From Incurvaria masculella (taxonomy: Eukaryota > Arthropoda > Insecta > Lepidoptera > Incurvariidae): a stretch of 64,000 nt of DNA. The notes below the pieces were generated by a model. It saw only the letters and a list, made by a program, of their open reading frames with translations. It ran no database searches and had not been told where the DNA came from. The position numbers and the translations under genes are program-made. The stretch lies in contig OX335657.1 of the NCBI GenBank assembly GCA_946894095.1, forward strand, positions 17,980,001 to 18,044,000. Direction: 5' to 3'. Of the stretch, positions 42,590 to 53,850 are shown piece after piece (positions within the stretch are counted from its first letter, which is position 1; the number at the start of each line of letters is the position of its first letter).

Positions 42590-43176
42590 AAATCCATCCG
42601 TCCGTCTGTCACAGGGCTGAATCTCATGTGAGTAGGTTTTTTTATGTGACTGGACATGGATGGCTAATACCATACCTTCTGTCATGGTATTAGCCCAACA
42701 CACCACATGGGAACTAGGTGCCTTATATTGTACGGCTACATTGAACTAGATGGAAAACACGGACAATTTTCATTGCCGCTTCGACCATCGTTCATCCAAT
42801 GCGATGGTACCAACCCGGGCGGGATTAACCCTACCACCTAGTAAGTAAGGAAGGGAACCTACAGTTTAACGTGGAATCCGAACCACGGCCAGCCTCTCTC
42901 AACGGTAGAATGGTCACCCATCCAAGACCAGACCGGACCCAGCGTTGCTTAACTTCGGAGAGCGATCGCCGAAGTGTCGCGCCACTGGGCCACTGAGGCG
43001 GAGAAATATTCAAAGAGTGTGTATTTATTTTAGCGCTATAACAACAAATATTTTAAAAATAAAAAAGATAACGTAACAAGGGGCCCCAATACAAAAACGT
43101 GATTTTTGTGTTAAATCTTGTACGATGGAACGGAACCCTTAGTGTGCGAGTCCGACTCTCACTTGGCCGGTTTTTA
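42590..43176 (-). mobile_element. ACGG-repeat interspersed element, copy 10, split by SINE
   Basis: Left part 42590-42636 (CCGTCCGTCTGTCACAGGGC) and right part 43000-43176 (GAGTGTGTATTTATTTTAGC to CACTTGGCCGG) belong to one minus-strand element, interrupted by the 5S-headed SINE. The hairpin end is missing. Confidence 0.75.
42637..42999 (-). mobile_element. 5S-headed SINE nested in ACGG element
   Basis: Minus-strand, full head and tail, with a deletion of about 20 bp around GTGCCTTATATTGTACGG. Confidence 0.85.
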
Positions 43177-44289
43177 AGCTATTTTCGATGTAGTCCATCA
43201 TGATAATTAATTTTTAACATTCGTGACTTTTCTAACAAACCCAAATCTCGCTTCCATAAATAAGTGTGACTTTTTTTAATAAACCCCCCGTTAGAAGTCG
43301 CCATCTTGGCTATAGGCGTTACCATATTTATATTTTAATATTTTATTTTATTATTATACTCATTTTAGTAACTCCGGCTCAAATCTGTATAATATCGAGA
43401 TAACATAGAAATTGTGTAGTCAATTAAAATCAATCGATGAAATCAATAAAAATATAAACATTAAAAAAATCATGCTTACATTTTTGTTGGTACCTACCGA
43501 CCAAAATGAAATAATTTTTTTTTGTCTCTGATTTTTACGGAATTCTTAGAACTTTCTGGTATTATTTGTGTTTTTATTTATTTATCTTAAATGACTACAC
43601 TGCTTGTATAATAAGCTTCTTTCACAAATATGTAAGCTGTGGTACCGATCCTAGTTAATTAACAGTTTCCGGGAGTTTTTCCTTGTAGATGAGAGTGTTT
43701 ACATGACGACGCAATGTCTCCAAGGATTTCATCCTAGCTGTCGCAGAGACATTATTAGACGTCTCTCAGTCCTTGCTCGGAGAGAAGGTAGCGCGCGAGC
43801 TAACGCAAGAAATACACGCCTCCACTACGCTTCTGTGGAGGAGAGAGACAGAACAACCGGACCTCTGAAAAGAGATTGGTTCTATGCGTTGATCAGAATC
43901 TCATACAGGAATCTTATTAAATTTTGAGGTTGCTCTCTAACCAACTCTTAATTCTTCTGAAGTAAGCATTATTATTAAGTTTTATTTATTTTAAGAATAA
44001 AAAAATATTTTAATTTTGACCACCGGCGAAGTTTCTTGTCGATTTTTCTTCTTATAAAAAAAACATGGAGTCGAATTAAGAACCTCCTTCTCTTGTTAAG
44101 TCGGTCAAAAAAGACAAATCGACGGTGAACACACATCAGATGGAGAAAAATAAACGAATATTTCTTCTTTCTTTAGTCGCTCTTGTTATTTACATAACCT
44201 TCTCATTTTGTTCATAACCTGCGTCTTGCAACTGTTAACTGCTTAAAACTCTGCACTAAGTCACTATTTTACGCGCTGAAATCTGAGCT
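43177..44289. other. Stretch with one unassigned ORF
   Basis: A 74-codon frame at 43703-43927 (HPSCRRDIIRRLSVLARREG onward, ending WFYALIRISYRNLIKF) is followed by AATAAA at about 43993 and a CCACCGGCGAAGTTTCTTG motif like a LINE 3' end. It could be a LINE remnant, but I do not recognise the protein. Confidence 0.3.
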
Positions 44290-44640
44290 GCTAGGCCCAG
44301 TTGTCACCTAAACTGGGGTTGACGGAACTTCGAAATTCCGTCAAAACGTCAAACTCCATACAAGTTTTTACTAGATATTCTGTGGTCTTACTTCTTCAAG
44401 CTGTCAAAGTCAAACTTCGACTTCCGATTTGTATGAAAACGCGTAGTCGGCGTAGACGGCAACGTCGACGTATTTACGGCAACGTTGAGTAAGCTGTCAA
44501 ATCAAACTCGGACTCGCAGATGTTAGTTCGCTTAACGCCCACTGCGCGTCATCTTCAATTTCTCCTTACATTTGAAAAGCCAGTCGATCAGTTTGGCGTA
44601 AACGTCAATTTAGGTGACAGCTGGGACCACGGGCTCTGAG
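44290..44640. mobile_element. MITE-G copy
   Basis: Left CCCAGTTGTCACCTAAACTG, right TTTAGGTGACAGCTGGGAC then GGGCTCTGAG. Contains the AACGTTGAGTAAGCTGTCAA block. Confidence 0.75.
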
Positions 44641-45351
44641 TGCGCTGAAGCGGTTATCCGGTTAGTCGGCCCAGCTTACATGGATGTTTACACTTCTGTA
44701 AAATAGTTGACGGGTAGTGCTGGTGGACTTATTCAAATGTAACCAGTGACATGTAATGTCAATTAATGTAAGCACGTATCAGTTCGAATGAGCACCGCAA
44801 ACTCTCCACTCCTGATTCAGGACTATCGTTCGGTTTCATTTATTTTTTCCCGTATAGTCAGAAATCAAGTCAAACTACGAAATTAAAATGCATTTCAGTT
44901 GGAAGATCGGTGTGAGAGTGCAAAACTTACGAACCTAAACGAATCAAGCTAAACGAAGATATAAGCCGCATCAACATCGGACAAGTAGTTCTCAAGTTTT
45001 AAGACTTAAGATGTTTATACTAGCCAATGCGAATGGTTTGATTACGCTAAGTTCCTGATCTCTATGGAATGAGAACAAGAAAAAAAACATGTATAATTGC
45101 AGCTAACGATCTACCAAAACAGAAAGAAAAATGTTACAGAAATTGCTATTTTATGCATGGAATTTTTTTTTTAAAGTCAGGTCTCAAATATATTATTTTT
45201 CAAGTTTGCGGCTTATATTGATATTAACTAATATTTAATTAAATACCATTTCAAAGATCTTAACATTATCTACCCATTCAGCCAAGAACTTCTATAACGT
45301 ATCCCAATTTCTTAAACAAAACAATATTTATTTATTAATTAAGACTTTTCA
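44641..45351. other. AT-rich stretch without genes
   Basis: Nothing supportable is seen. Confidence 0.45.
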
Positions 45352-45618
45352 CATTGTGGGTTGTTGTTTCCTCGTAGTCCTTAGTTCTTTGCTCCAGACC
45401 GTTCTACCAATGTAAGTTTGGCAGTAGCATTTAGGTATGAAATCATAATTGTGTTATATCATTTATGTGGACGAAAAAAAAAAGACCAAAAAAAAAACAT
45501 AATTTATAGACCAGTGAAGTTTCTTTGCGGGTTCTTCTTCACTGGTTGATCGAATCCGCGGATCAATCAAATTGTGACATGACTTAGTGTAGTTTTACTA
45601 CCAGAAGTTGAATAAATA
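45352..45618 (+). mobile_element. LINE 3' end
   Basis: CCGTTCTACCAATGTAAGTT, GTGAAGTTTCTTTGCGGGTT and ATCCGCGGATCAATCAAATT lead to GAATAAATAAATG and then into the AATGA tract. There is no ORF remnant upstream. Confidence 0.65.
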
Positions 45619-45803
45619 AATGAAATGAAAAATGAAATGAAATGAAATGAAATGAAATGAAATGAAATGAAATGAAATGAAATGAAATGAAATGAAATGA
45701 AATGAAATGAAATGAAATGAAATGAAATGAAATGAAATGAAATGAAATGAAATGAAATGAAATGAAATGAAATGAAATGAAATGAAATGAAATGAAATGA
45801 AAT
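45619..45803. repeat. (AATGA)n microsatellite
   Basis: About 35 near-perfect AATGA units starting right at the end of a LINE 3' terminus, so it probably grew from the element's own tail. Confidence 0.9.
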
Positions 45804-46320
45804 AGAAAAACCGGTTTCAGGCTTTATGCGGGTTGGTTACATTTAGAAAGAATTATTTTGAGCTGCTCAACTAAGCGACGTCGGGCTCTGGCTATCTCGT
45901 TTTAATCGCTAAAATTGGTCCAAAATGTTAAGGTATGAGGATGCTCTTAAAGACATGTGTATGGACGCTAGAAGTTGGATTTGGAGTTTGGATTGCTTGA
46001 AGGTTGCAAAGTATGTACATTATATGATCAAGAAAGACATTGGCTCCTAAAGTTGAATAAACACACACCGGTATTGAGTCTAGCAAACATATAAACGCAC
46101 TGTGAAAGCTGAAAAAAAAATACCGACCGACATCGAGGACTCAATTTTTTTTTAGCTGCACCACAAAGGCTGTACTTTCAGTGGAATTGAGTTTTGTAGT
46201 TTTGCGTGTATTTTCTATTATACGAATTCGTTATTTTTACCTATTGAATGAACAAGTTGTGAACAATGTATTCTATACGAGCTGAATTACCCGGCTCCGC
46301 TTCTCCAAGAGCCAACTACC
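45804..46320. other. Gene-free stretch
   Basis: Only a CCCGGCTCCGCTTCTCC scrap of the dispersed repeat, near 46290. Confidence 0.4.
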
Positions 46321-46697
46321 TTAAGAACGGCCCGTAAGGTATGTCCCCCATACAAACGTAGTTTACTAATCATTTGGAAACCGCTATTCCAATTAAGTTG
46401 ATATTTAATATCTAATATCAGGTAACAAATATCTGTGTCTGCACGCTTTTGTGTTTTTTTAAAAATCCAAACAGAATGAAATGAAAGCAAAAAGAAAATC
46501 TTCTTACGAATTTTGTTTTCTCTGTGGTTCGACCCAGAATACATTTACCGAAAAACCAAAGACATGCAGACACAGATATTTGTAGCCTAATATTAGATAC
46601 CAAATATCAAGTTAGTTGGAACAGTGGTTTTCAAATGATTAGTAAACTACGTTTGTATGGGAGGTGACATTTTATGATGCTTACGGGCCGACCTTAA
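46321..46697. mobile_element. TTAA-3 MITE, copy 1
   Basis: Ends TTAAGAACGGCCCGTAAGG and CTTACGGGCCGACCTTAA. Subterminal ACGTAGTTTACTAATCATTT and its complement AAATGATTAGTAAACTACGT, and inner ATCTGTGTCTG/CAGACACAGAT, make it a near-complete palindrome of 377 bp. The right TTAA is shared with the next element. Confidence 0.85.
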
Positions 46698-47243
46698 GGT
46701 GGCCCAACCCGCTCATCTCCCCATACAAAAGGGGAAAGAAGATCACGCCCATATTTCTTGTCAGAGATCCAAAATTTTGCTCAAAATTGCTTTATTTGAT
46801 CGAACTAGATGTCTGATGACCATTGGCATTGTAAAATTGTGTTTGGTTTCTAAGTTATAAGGTCCGAAAGTTCGAATTTTTCGCGCGTTTTATACAATAA
46901 CTTTGGAGGTGGATTACGCAATGATAAAGTAAGAACATCGTAAAAAGATTAGTCATCAGACATAGCTTATTTAATCAAGATTTATGATCTATTTGGTTTT
47001 TGTTAGATTTTTTACTACAGCGGTCGTGGTTTACTTTTAGCTATAAGTCGTTTTGAAATTAAAATTTTCGTAAATCTTACCAAATCATACACTATGCACA
47101 TTGTCTTTTTTGTGGACATGTTGCATCTTCCTCATCACGGAGCCTGTCTTATTTTTTGAAACAGAGAAGGTCCCAGAGCGCAACATCACGGTTTTGTACC
47201 GTGCCCGCGAATGAGTTAGGCCCGCCGGGTTGGGCCACCTTAA
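46694..47243 (+). mobile_element. TTAA-2 MITE, copy g
   Basis: Full-length copy starting in the TTAA that ends the TTAA-3 copy. Confidence 0.85.
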
Positions 47244-47273
47244 TACCGAAATTCATCAAAACTGGCTCTAGGT

Positions 47274-47622
47274 TTTTTTTTATGCGACCTGACATGGATG
47301 GCCATACCATACAACTACCGTTATGATATTAGCCCAATACATTACATTCCCTTTATGAGCACGGCTACATTGAACTGGATGGAAAACACGGACAATTTTT
47401 AACTGCCGCTTCGATCATCTTTTCATCCAATGCGATGTTACCAACCCGGGCGGGGAAGGGGACCTACAGTTTTACTTGGATTCCGAAACATGGAGCAGCT
47501 CGCATTCGTGGCGAAATGCACTTATCGAACTCGGTAAGAGAAAGATAGTGGTGCATGTCGGTATTGAATCCAGGCCTCTGGTACGCTAGGCCAGTCCCCG
47601 CGCCACTAGGCTACGAGCCGCT
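47274..47622 (-). mobile_element. tRNA-headed SINE, minus strand
   Basis: T-run, ATGCGACCTGACATGGATGG, shared body with deletions, and head; in reverse GCTCGTAGCCTAGTGGC and the B-box CTGGATTCAATACCGACA. Confidence 0.8.
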
Positions 47623-47646
47623 CAGAATGGTATAGCGAATGGTATG

Positions 47647-48015
47647 TTAAGAACGGCCCGTAAGCTATGCTCCCCATACAAACGTAGTTTACTAATTATT
47701 TGGAAACCGCTATTCCAATTAAATTTATATTTAATATCTAATATCAGGTAACAAATATCTGTGTCTTTTGTTTTCTTGAAAAATCCAAACCGAATGAAAT
47801 GAATGCAAAAAGAAAATCTTCATACGAATTTTGTTTTCTCTGTGGTTTGACCCAGAATACATTTACCGAAAAAACAAAGGCATGCAGACACAGATATTTG
47901 TAGCCTAATATTAGATACCAAATATCAAGTAAGTTGGAACAGTGGTTTTCAAATCATTAGTAAACTACGTTTGTATGGGAGGCGAAATTTTCAGGTGCTT
48001 ACGGGCCGACCTTAA
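47647..48015. mobile_element. TTAA-3 MITE, copy 2
   Basis: Same orientation as copy 1, 369 bp, TTAA at both ends, about 95% identical by eye. Confidence 0.85.
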
Positions 48016-48221
48016 GACATACCTGCTTAGTCTGATGCCAAATACGATTTTGGTGACGACGGCAATGTTGTTTGAATATTCAATCTTTGCAGTCAATGTC
48101 CGCAAAGCAGATGAAGCGTTTTATAAATGTATGTAGGTTTCATCTTAAACACTGTGTGTTTACGTGTGTGGCATTGATTACGGGAGGAGGGACTGTAGGA
48201 GAATTCCAAATTATGGGTAAA

Positions 48222-48294
48222 CAGCCGGTGGCGAAATTAGTAGACGCAATACCCGCGAATGATATGTTATGCTGGTTCGGGTCCAGCCTTGCAG
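48222..48294 (+). ncRNA. tRNA-Leu-like segment, decayed
   Basis: The D-arm region GGTGGCGAAATTAGTAGACG resembles bacterial or plastid tRNA-Leu. The T-arm GCTGG-TTCGGGT-CCAGC is perfect. Acceptor stem and anticodon loop are decayed, so it is not a working tRNA. Confidence 0.45.
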
Positions 48295-48320
48295 TATATT
48301 CGTAAAGTAGTTCTTTATAC

Positions 48321-48677
48321 TTTTTTTTATGTGACTGGACATATGGCTAATACCACACCTTCTGTCATGGTATTAGCCCAACACACCACATGGGAACTAG
48401 GTGCCATGCACGGCTACCTTGAACTGGATGGAAAACACGGACAATTTTCATTGACGCTTCGACCATCGTTCATCCAATACGATGGTACCAACCCGGGTGG
48501 GATTAACCCTGGCACCTAGTAAGTAAGGAAGGGGACCTACAGTTTAACGTGGAATCCGAACCACGGCCAGCCTCTCTCAACGGTCGAATGGTCACCCATC
48601 CAAGACCAGCCCGGACCTAGCGTTGCTTAACTTCGGAGAGCGATCGCCGAAGTGTCGCGCCACTGGGCAATTGAGGC
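48321..48677 (-). mobile_element. 5S-headed SINE nested in tRNA-Leu-like repeat
   Basis: Minus-strand copy with complete head and a roughly 20-bp deletion in the body (GTGCCATGCACGGCTAC). Confidence 0.85.
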
Positions 48678-48715
48678 TTTAATTAATGTGTCCTTGCTCC
48701 ACGGTCGATAATATT

Positions 48716-49265
48716 AGTCTGGATTCAGGGAGTAAATGTGTTTACATTGTTCGTTGCAAGCGTAAAATAGATTCTGATATGTCTTTCCAAATGCGCCTAG
48801 AGAAGTATGACGTTACAAACGTCACATTTTCCTTATGCTCAGTAAAACCTTGTGAATAATTTGTTCTCCAAGCAAGATGTTCTGAAGTACGTCAAAGAGG
48901 TAAATTTAGAAATGTTCTCCCTCACAAATGTTTTAAAACTTAGTTACGAGAGGCTTTCAAGTTATACAGGCTGCTTCGGGCGTTCGCTCCGTTTTTTACA
49001 AAAGCCAAGGCGAATCATCTTTGTTCAAGAAATCTGATTCTCAACAGTCAAATGAGAAAATATCCAAAGAATTTCTTTGAATAAGTCATGATCACTCCTA
49101 TTTTCACGAGCATTGAATGCTTGATTTACGAAGAAAATATAGTATTAGTAAATGGTTTTACAGGTGAAACTATTTTCAAGAACCATTTTGTTATACAACG
49201 ACATCTACGTTGAAGTATTCTAATCATATTTTCAAAATTAGCAAGAAAAATACTTTGATCTGGAT
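48716..49265. other. Gene-free stretch
   Basis: Nothing supportable is seen. Confidence 0.4.
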
Positions 49266-49269
49266 TTTC

Positions 49270-49340
49270 GTCTGAACAGGATTCGAACCTCTGAATTACT
49301 TATCGCGCGCTTATGTCCGACCGGTACTTTTGCTATGCAT
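49270..49340 (-). repeat. tRNA-like fragment
   Basis: In reverse it carries a consensus B-box GAGGTTCGAATCCTG. The A-box side (ACCGGTCGGACATAAGCG) is weak. Confidence 0.4.
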
Positions 49341-49426
49341 AGTACGTTCCAGCCATGCATTAAATAATCCGCGCACTTCGCATATGACAAAACTCAGATT
49401 CGTCCATCTGTTCAGTTTGGGAAAGC

Positions 49427-49876
49427 TTAAGGTGGCCCAACCCGGCGAGCCTAAGTCATTCGCGGGCACGGTACAAAACCGTGCTGTTGCGCTCTGGGAC
49501 CTTCTCTGTTTCAAAGAATAAGACAGGCTCCGTGATGAGGAAGATGCAACATGTCCACAAAAAATACAATGTGCATAGTGTATGATTTGGTAAGATTTAC
49601 GAAAATTTTGATTTCAAAACGACTTATAGCTATTTTCTTACTTTATCATTGCGTAATAAACCACCAAAGTTATTTTATAAAACGCGCGAAAAATTCGTAC
49701 TTTCGGACCTTATAACTTAGAAACCAAACACAATTTTACAATGCCAATGGTTATCAGACATCTAGTTCGATCAAATAAAGCTCTTTTGAGCAACATTTGG
49801 GATCTCTGATAACAAATATGGGCGTGATCTTCTTTCCCCGTTTGTATGGGGAGTTGAGCAGGTTGGGCCACCTTAA
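49427..49876 (-). mobile_element. TTAA-2 MITE, copy h
   Basis: Minus orientation, 450 bp, with about 90 bp deleted internally (after CGACTTATAGCT). TTAA ends and termini intact. Confidence 0.85.
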
Positions 49877-50171
49877 AAGCTCCACTCGGATAAATATACG
49901 AAATGAAATAAAGCGGTGTGACTGCTTTTGATCATTATATTGGCCCAGCGGATGATACTGTGCATTTTGAAAGCAAAGAAGCTCCTCTCGGGTGAATATC
50001 CAAAATAAAATTGACCAGAGCGGCGCCTCGTACATCAGCTAGTACATATTATATAGCGAAAGGTAAATCATTCTCACTTCACCAACATATCCGTGTGGTA
50101 AAATTATCTGTAAACGTCTTTCTACCTCAAATACATATACTCAATCATATGCATGAGGTCCTCGAACCTAT

Positions 50172-50281
50172 TCAGTTCCATAATATATTCTTAAGTTTCT
50201 CAAGTCTATTCCGGAAGTTTTCCGGAGCGCCGTCCCAGCAGACATCTATGAACATTCTTTGTTCCAGTCTGAGCTCCTCAT
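50172..50281 (-). CDS. Candidate terminal exon, unknown protein
   Basis: On the minus strand, GATCGGAATTGCAG (an acceptor-like end) is followed by an open frame to TGA at 50172-50174: DEELRLEQRMFIDVCWDG, then APENFRNRLEKLKNILWN. The peptide is charged, probably helical at its C-terminus, and does not look like a transposon protein. The frame stays open 5' to 50315, so the exon could be slightly longer (144 nt). If the acceptor is right, the exon enters in phase 1. I do not recognise the family and see no partner exon. Confidence 0.35.
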
Positions 50282-50329
50282 CTGCAATTCCGATCGTCGC
50301 AGACTGCGCGCGCGTCTAATGCGAATGTG

Positions 50330-51563
50330 AAGATCGCAGCGTCTCCGCCGCCATTCAGGGTTGCCACTAGGAGACATTGTAACCAACAACCAGACACATT
50401 GGTTAGGTTTCACGGTATCGCTTCCAAGATATGCGTAAATATGTATTAGGGTGAATGCTTTTGCAAAAATAGGTAAGTTTAGGTTTGTCCAAGATGTAAG
50501 TTACAGAATATTTTTAAATTGTGCAGTTATTTTGTGCATTCTTCTTTGCATAAAAGCTAAAAAAAAATTTTCATTGAATTTACTTTTAACAATTACGAAA
50601 ATAACATCCTTAATTTCGATTTACTTCATTAAGTTCGAATATAAAGTGAAAATAAATTTATTTGAATTTTTTTAAATACCAAAATTACTTTTGTTGAAAA
50701 ATATTAAAAAACAATAGCATCAGTATGGTTAAGACGAATGAGAGATTAAAATATTTAATCTAATTTATAAAAATATTTCAAAATTTACATTTGTATTTCT
50801 AAATAATTTTCTTAATGATACTTGTAATGTGACGCGTTCATGCAAGGATTTATCCGTAAACACAAATAAAAATATGGTATAAAAATGTATCAATTAATAA
50901 TTAATAATCACACTCTTTAATATTTTTTTCCTTCAATTTTTTGGTTGACATGAAACAAACTTAAACTGATAGCTACCACTCAGCGCATATACTTAAATAG
51001 TATACTTTATATTGCATGCAACTAAACATTCATTGATGCAAGAAGAGAGCTTATTGCCGAAAGCAAACTATAACATCTAACCTAGATACAGGAGAAAAGA
51101 TCCACAGCTGAATTGTCCGCAATATCTGTGCTATTTAATGCGCACGTTTGGGACGAAAAAAAATTTATCTTCAACAAACTGAACAAGGTGGCAACCCTGC
51201 AAAGTATTGCAAGTTTTATACAACGAAATAGAAGAGGCCTCGTTTCCACTGATGGCAATGATGAAACAATGATTGTTTATTGATTGCCCGAGCAAGAAAC
51301 TTGGGGATATAATCTTCTGTTGGAGCAAACAATGTGTGAAATATAGGGTCTAGTGTGGAGCCTGACAGTGCAGCGGGCGGAGAGGGTCGTAAAACATTCT
51401 GCCATGCATAACTGAATTTTGATTTAATGTCCTTATAACTTTCAGATCTTCTGCGGCAAAGTTTTATTAGTTTCACAGGATTATTATTTTTCAGAATTAT
51501 TAAAATTAATTAATCAAATGCTACCAACGAGATGCCGTAACCGTTCAAATTTGTTTCAATTAT
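50330..51563. other. AT-rich stretch without genes
   Basis: About 1.2 kb of very AT-rich DNA; frames of up to 86 codons lack motifs. Confidence 0.45.
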
Positions 51564-51866
51564 AAAAACCGGCCAAGTGCGAGTCGGACTCGCTCACGAA
51601 GGGTTACGTATCATCGTAAAAGATTTAACACAAAAATAGAACATTTAAGCGGGCCCCGTTTCATTTTTATATTTTTTTATTTTACCTGTGTGTTGTTATA
51701 GGGGCAAAATAAATAAAAACTCTGCGAAAATTTCAGCAACGGTTCATGAGATACAGCCCTGTGACAGACCCACGGACAAACGGACGTACGGACGTATGGA
51801 AGGACGGACAGCGGAGGCTTAGTAATAGGGTTCCGATGGCACCCTTCGGGTGCGGAATCCTGAAAA
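51564..51866 (+). mobile_element. ACGG-repeat interspersed element, copy 11
   Basis: Full length, left arm AAACCGGCCAAGTGCGAGTC intact, right hairpin worn (TGCGGAATCCTGAAAA). Confidence 0.8.
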
Positions 51867-51957
51867 TTATAACACATATTGTGACGGTAATTCTAATTAC
51901 TTTAATAACATTTTGAGCCTAAAACATCGCTGGATACATTGTATTACAATTAAACGT

Positions 51958-52018
51958 ATTTTTATGTCACTGTTCATGGATGGCTAATAACTCACCTCCT
52001 GTCATGATATTAGCCCCA
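51958..52018 (-). mobile_element. SINE tail fragment
   Basis: TTCATGGATGGCTAATAACT and GTCATGATATTAGCCC match the shared SINE tail in reverse. Confidence 0.6.
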
Positions 52019-52022
52019 CATT

Positions 52023-52195
52023 AAATTATAGGTATACAGCAGGTGGCGAAATTGGTACCCGCAAATGGTATGTTTTGCTGGTTCGGGTTCAGCCTTGCAG
52101 TATATTCGTAAATACGTTATTTTTACTGGGGTCTTTCTTTAAACAATGTGTCCTTGTTTCATGGCCGATTATACATACGTACATACATATCACAT
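52023..52195 (+). mobile_element. tRNA-Leu-like repeat, copy 2
   Basis: Contains GCAGGTGGCGAAATTGGTAC, a 6-nt deletion in the D-arm, GCTGGTTCGGGTTCAGC and the 3' part up to ACATACATATCACATTCC. Confidence 0.6.
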
Positions 52196-52304
52196 TCCAT
52201 GCAAGAAGATTACCTATCTGTATTTTAGTAAGTTTGTAAAAGGTCTGCCCTCGTTCTGTGGTTTTACACGGGTTACACTTTTTACTCTTAGGTATTTTCT
52301 CGTC

Positions 52305-52545
52305 GACGTGGATGCCACTGTCGTTGCGTCCGAGTTTGATTTGACAGCTTACTCAACGTAGACGTTGCCGTTTACGCCAACTCTGCGTTTCCATACAAAT
52401 CGGAAGTCCGGGTTTGACTTTGACAGGTTGAAGAAGTTAAACCACAAAATATATAGTAAGAACTTGTATGGAGTTGACGTTTTTACGTAACTTCGAAGTT
52501 CCGTTAACACCAATTTAGGTGACAACTGGGACTAAGGGCTCTGAA
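52305..52545. mobile_element. MITE-G copy, left end worn
   Basis: Right end complete (CCAATTTAGGTGACAACTGG then GGGCTCTGAA); GTTTGATTTGACAGCTTACT inside. Confidence 0.65.
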
Positions 52546-53102
52546 CTGCGTGTTGCGCTCGCCTATAAATTACAGTTTCAAACTTTCTATGATTGGGGAG
52601 TAAACGCAGAAATAGCGACGAACGACTGTGGCGCCGCCTATATGAACGCGTCGCATATACTCCATTATTGCTACATTGCTACCACAGAAGAGGAAAGGAT
52701 GGAGAAATGTCATGTGGTAATTAGTCGCGACTCCGTGCTATGGACAAAATTTCCGATTATGCACACGATGTGTCCATATGGGAAGCCGGCCGCGCGTCGT
52801 GCGCCACAGTCCATACATCGCCAATGCGCGCGAATGTGCTCGCGAATAGTGTTCGTCGAGTCAGTTTCCACTCAAACAAACTCTCCAATACGTCTGCGAC
52901 TATGTTTGCGTGTGTCATGTACGTTGAGTTTGTAGTTTTGGTGCATTACATAGTGTCTCATACACAGTTAAAAAAATCGCGACCATATTTTGGTTAAATG
53001 TAATTTAAGTATTATGAGAACAAACATTCGGTTGCGATAGCTACAATGATTAAGTAAACGCGTGTATTTAGCTAGAGTTAAGCTTAATTTATACATAATA
53101 TA
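52546..53102. other. GC-richer stretch with unassigned ORFs
   Basis: A 138-codon plus-strand frame runs from inside MITE-G (52519) to 52935, with an overlapping 85-codon frame. Neither has a family motif and the longer starts in a transposon end, so I do not call a gene. Confidence 0.35.
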
Positions 53103-53653
53103 CTAGGAGGTGGCGACAAAAATAGTAACGATAACGTAAATGGCTGAAACTGGGTTCACGGGATAAAGACCAACCCTCTGAAGCTAAATGTATTAGTTTG
53201 CCTGTTCCAAGTGGTTGCGTTACATAGATAAGGCGCCTGAAAAAGTAGTTATGATGACAAAACATATATATTATAAGGTAAATGGATGCAAATGACGAAG
53301 CATGAAAGTATCAGTACATACGTACTTAGCAGTACAAAAACTGAACAAATTTATGGTTATATTTCGTAGTTATAGGCGATGTAGGTTACGGATATAATTT
53401 TAGGTATATTTAAGCATTTAATTATAAAACCGACTGGTTATTGTTATATAATTAATAGGTACCAATGTTTCCTGACAATCGGTATATTCTTCAGCAGGTA
53501 CATACGAGCATCTATTTTATATAGCCAATTTAGATAACGCAACCACTTGGCACAGGCAGACCGACATATTTAGCATCAGAGGGTTGGTCTCTAACATGTG
53601 AACCCAGATTCAGCCATTTACCTTATCGTGACCAAAAATGTCGTGACCTCCCG
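53103..53653. mobile_element. MITE with long GGAGGTC termini, copy 2
   Basis: About 550 bp, same termini and layout as 15494, including GAGGGTTGGTCTCTAACATG. Confidence 0.7.
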
Positions 53654-53674
53654 GAATTTAAAGAAAGGGTGCTA

Positions 53675-53850
53675 TAAAGTCACTATTTAGTAGTTTCAAT
53701 CAGCATTTGGTACTAATTGAAACCTTCCAAAAAAATTACTAGAAATGTTTTAGTAACTGGTGCCCTGGCTGTCCCTTTTTAATCCGATTTTCGACTTTCA
53801 GTGACAATGTTTTGGTTTAATTTAAAAATATTTTGTCTCAGTGTAGTAGG
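53675..53850. mobile_element. Fragment of CTACACTGAG MITE
   Basis: Only the right end TTTTGTCTCAGTGTAG is recognisable; the left part is diverged. Confidence 0.4.

Larger units (their letters stand above)
48016..48715 (+). mobile_element. Repeat with bacterial-type tRNA-Leu-like segment, split by SINE
   Basis: Body (TGCCAAATACGATTTTGG, GGGAGGAGGGACTGTAGGAG) followed by the tRNA-like segment at 48222-48294 and the 3' part, which resumes after the nested SINE as TTAATGTGTCCTTGCTCCAC and then CGGTCGATAATA. The same order is at 60540-60895. Confidence 0.65.

Noticed and set aside
43703..43927. 74-codon basic ORF as a gene
   Set aside because: No known motif; an adjacent LINE-like 3' motif suggests a retrotransposon remnant.
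50011..50319. Plus-strand 102-codon ORF
   Set aside because: The opposite strand has the protein-like segment with stop and acceptor-like start; the plus frame lacks motifs.
52519..52935. 138-codon ORF as a host gene
   Set aside because: It starts inside MITE-G, has no recognisable motif and overlaps another long frame; no splice pair is visible.
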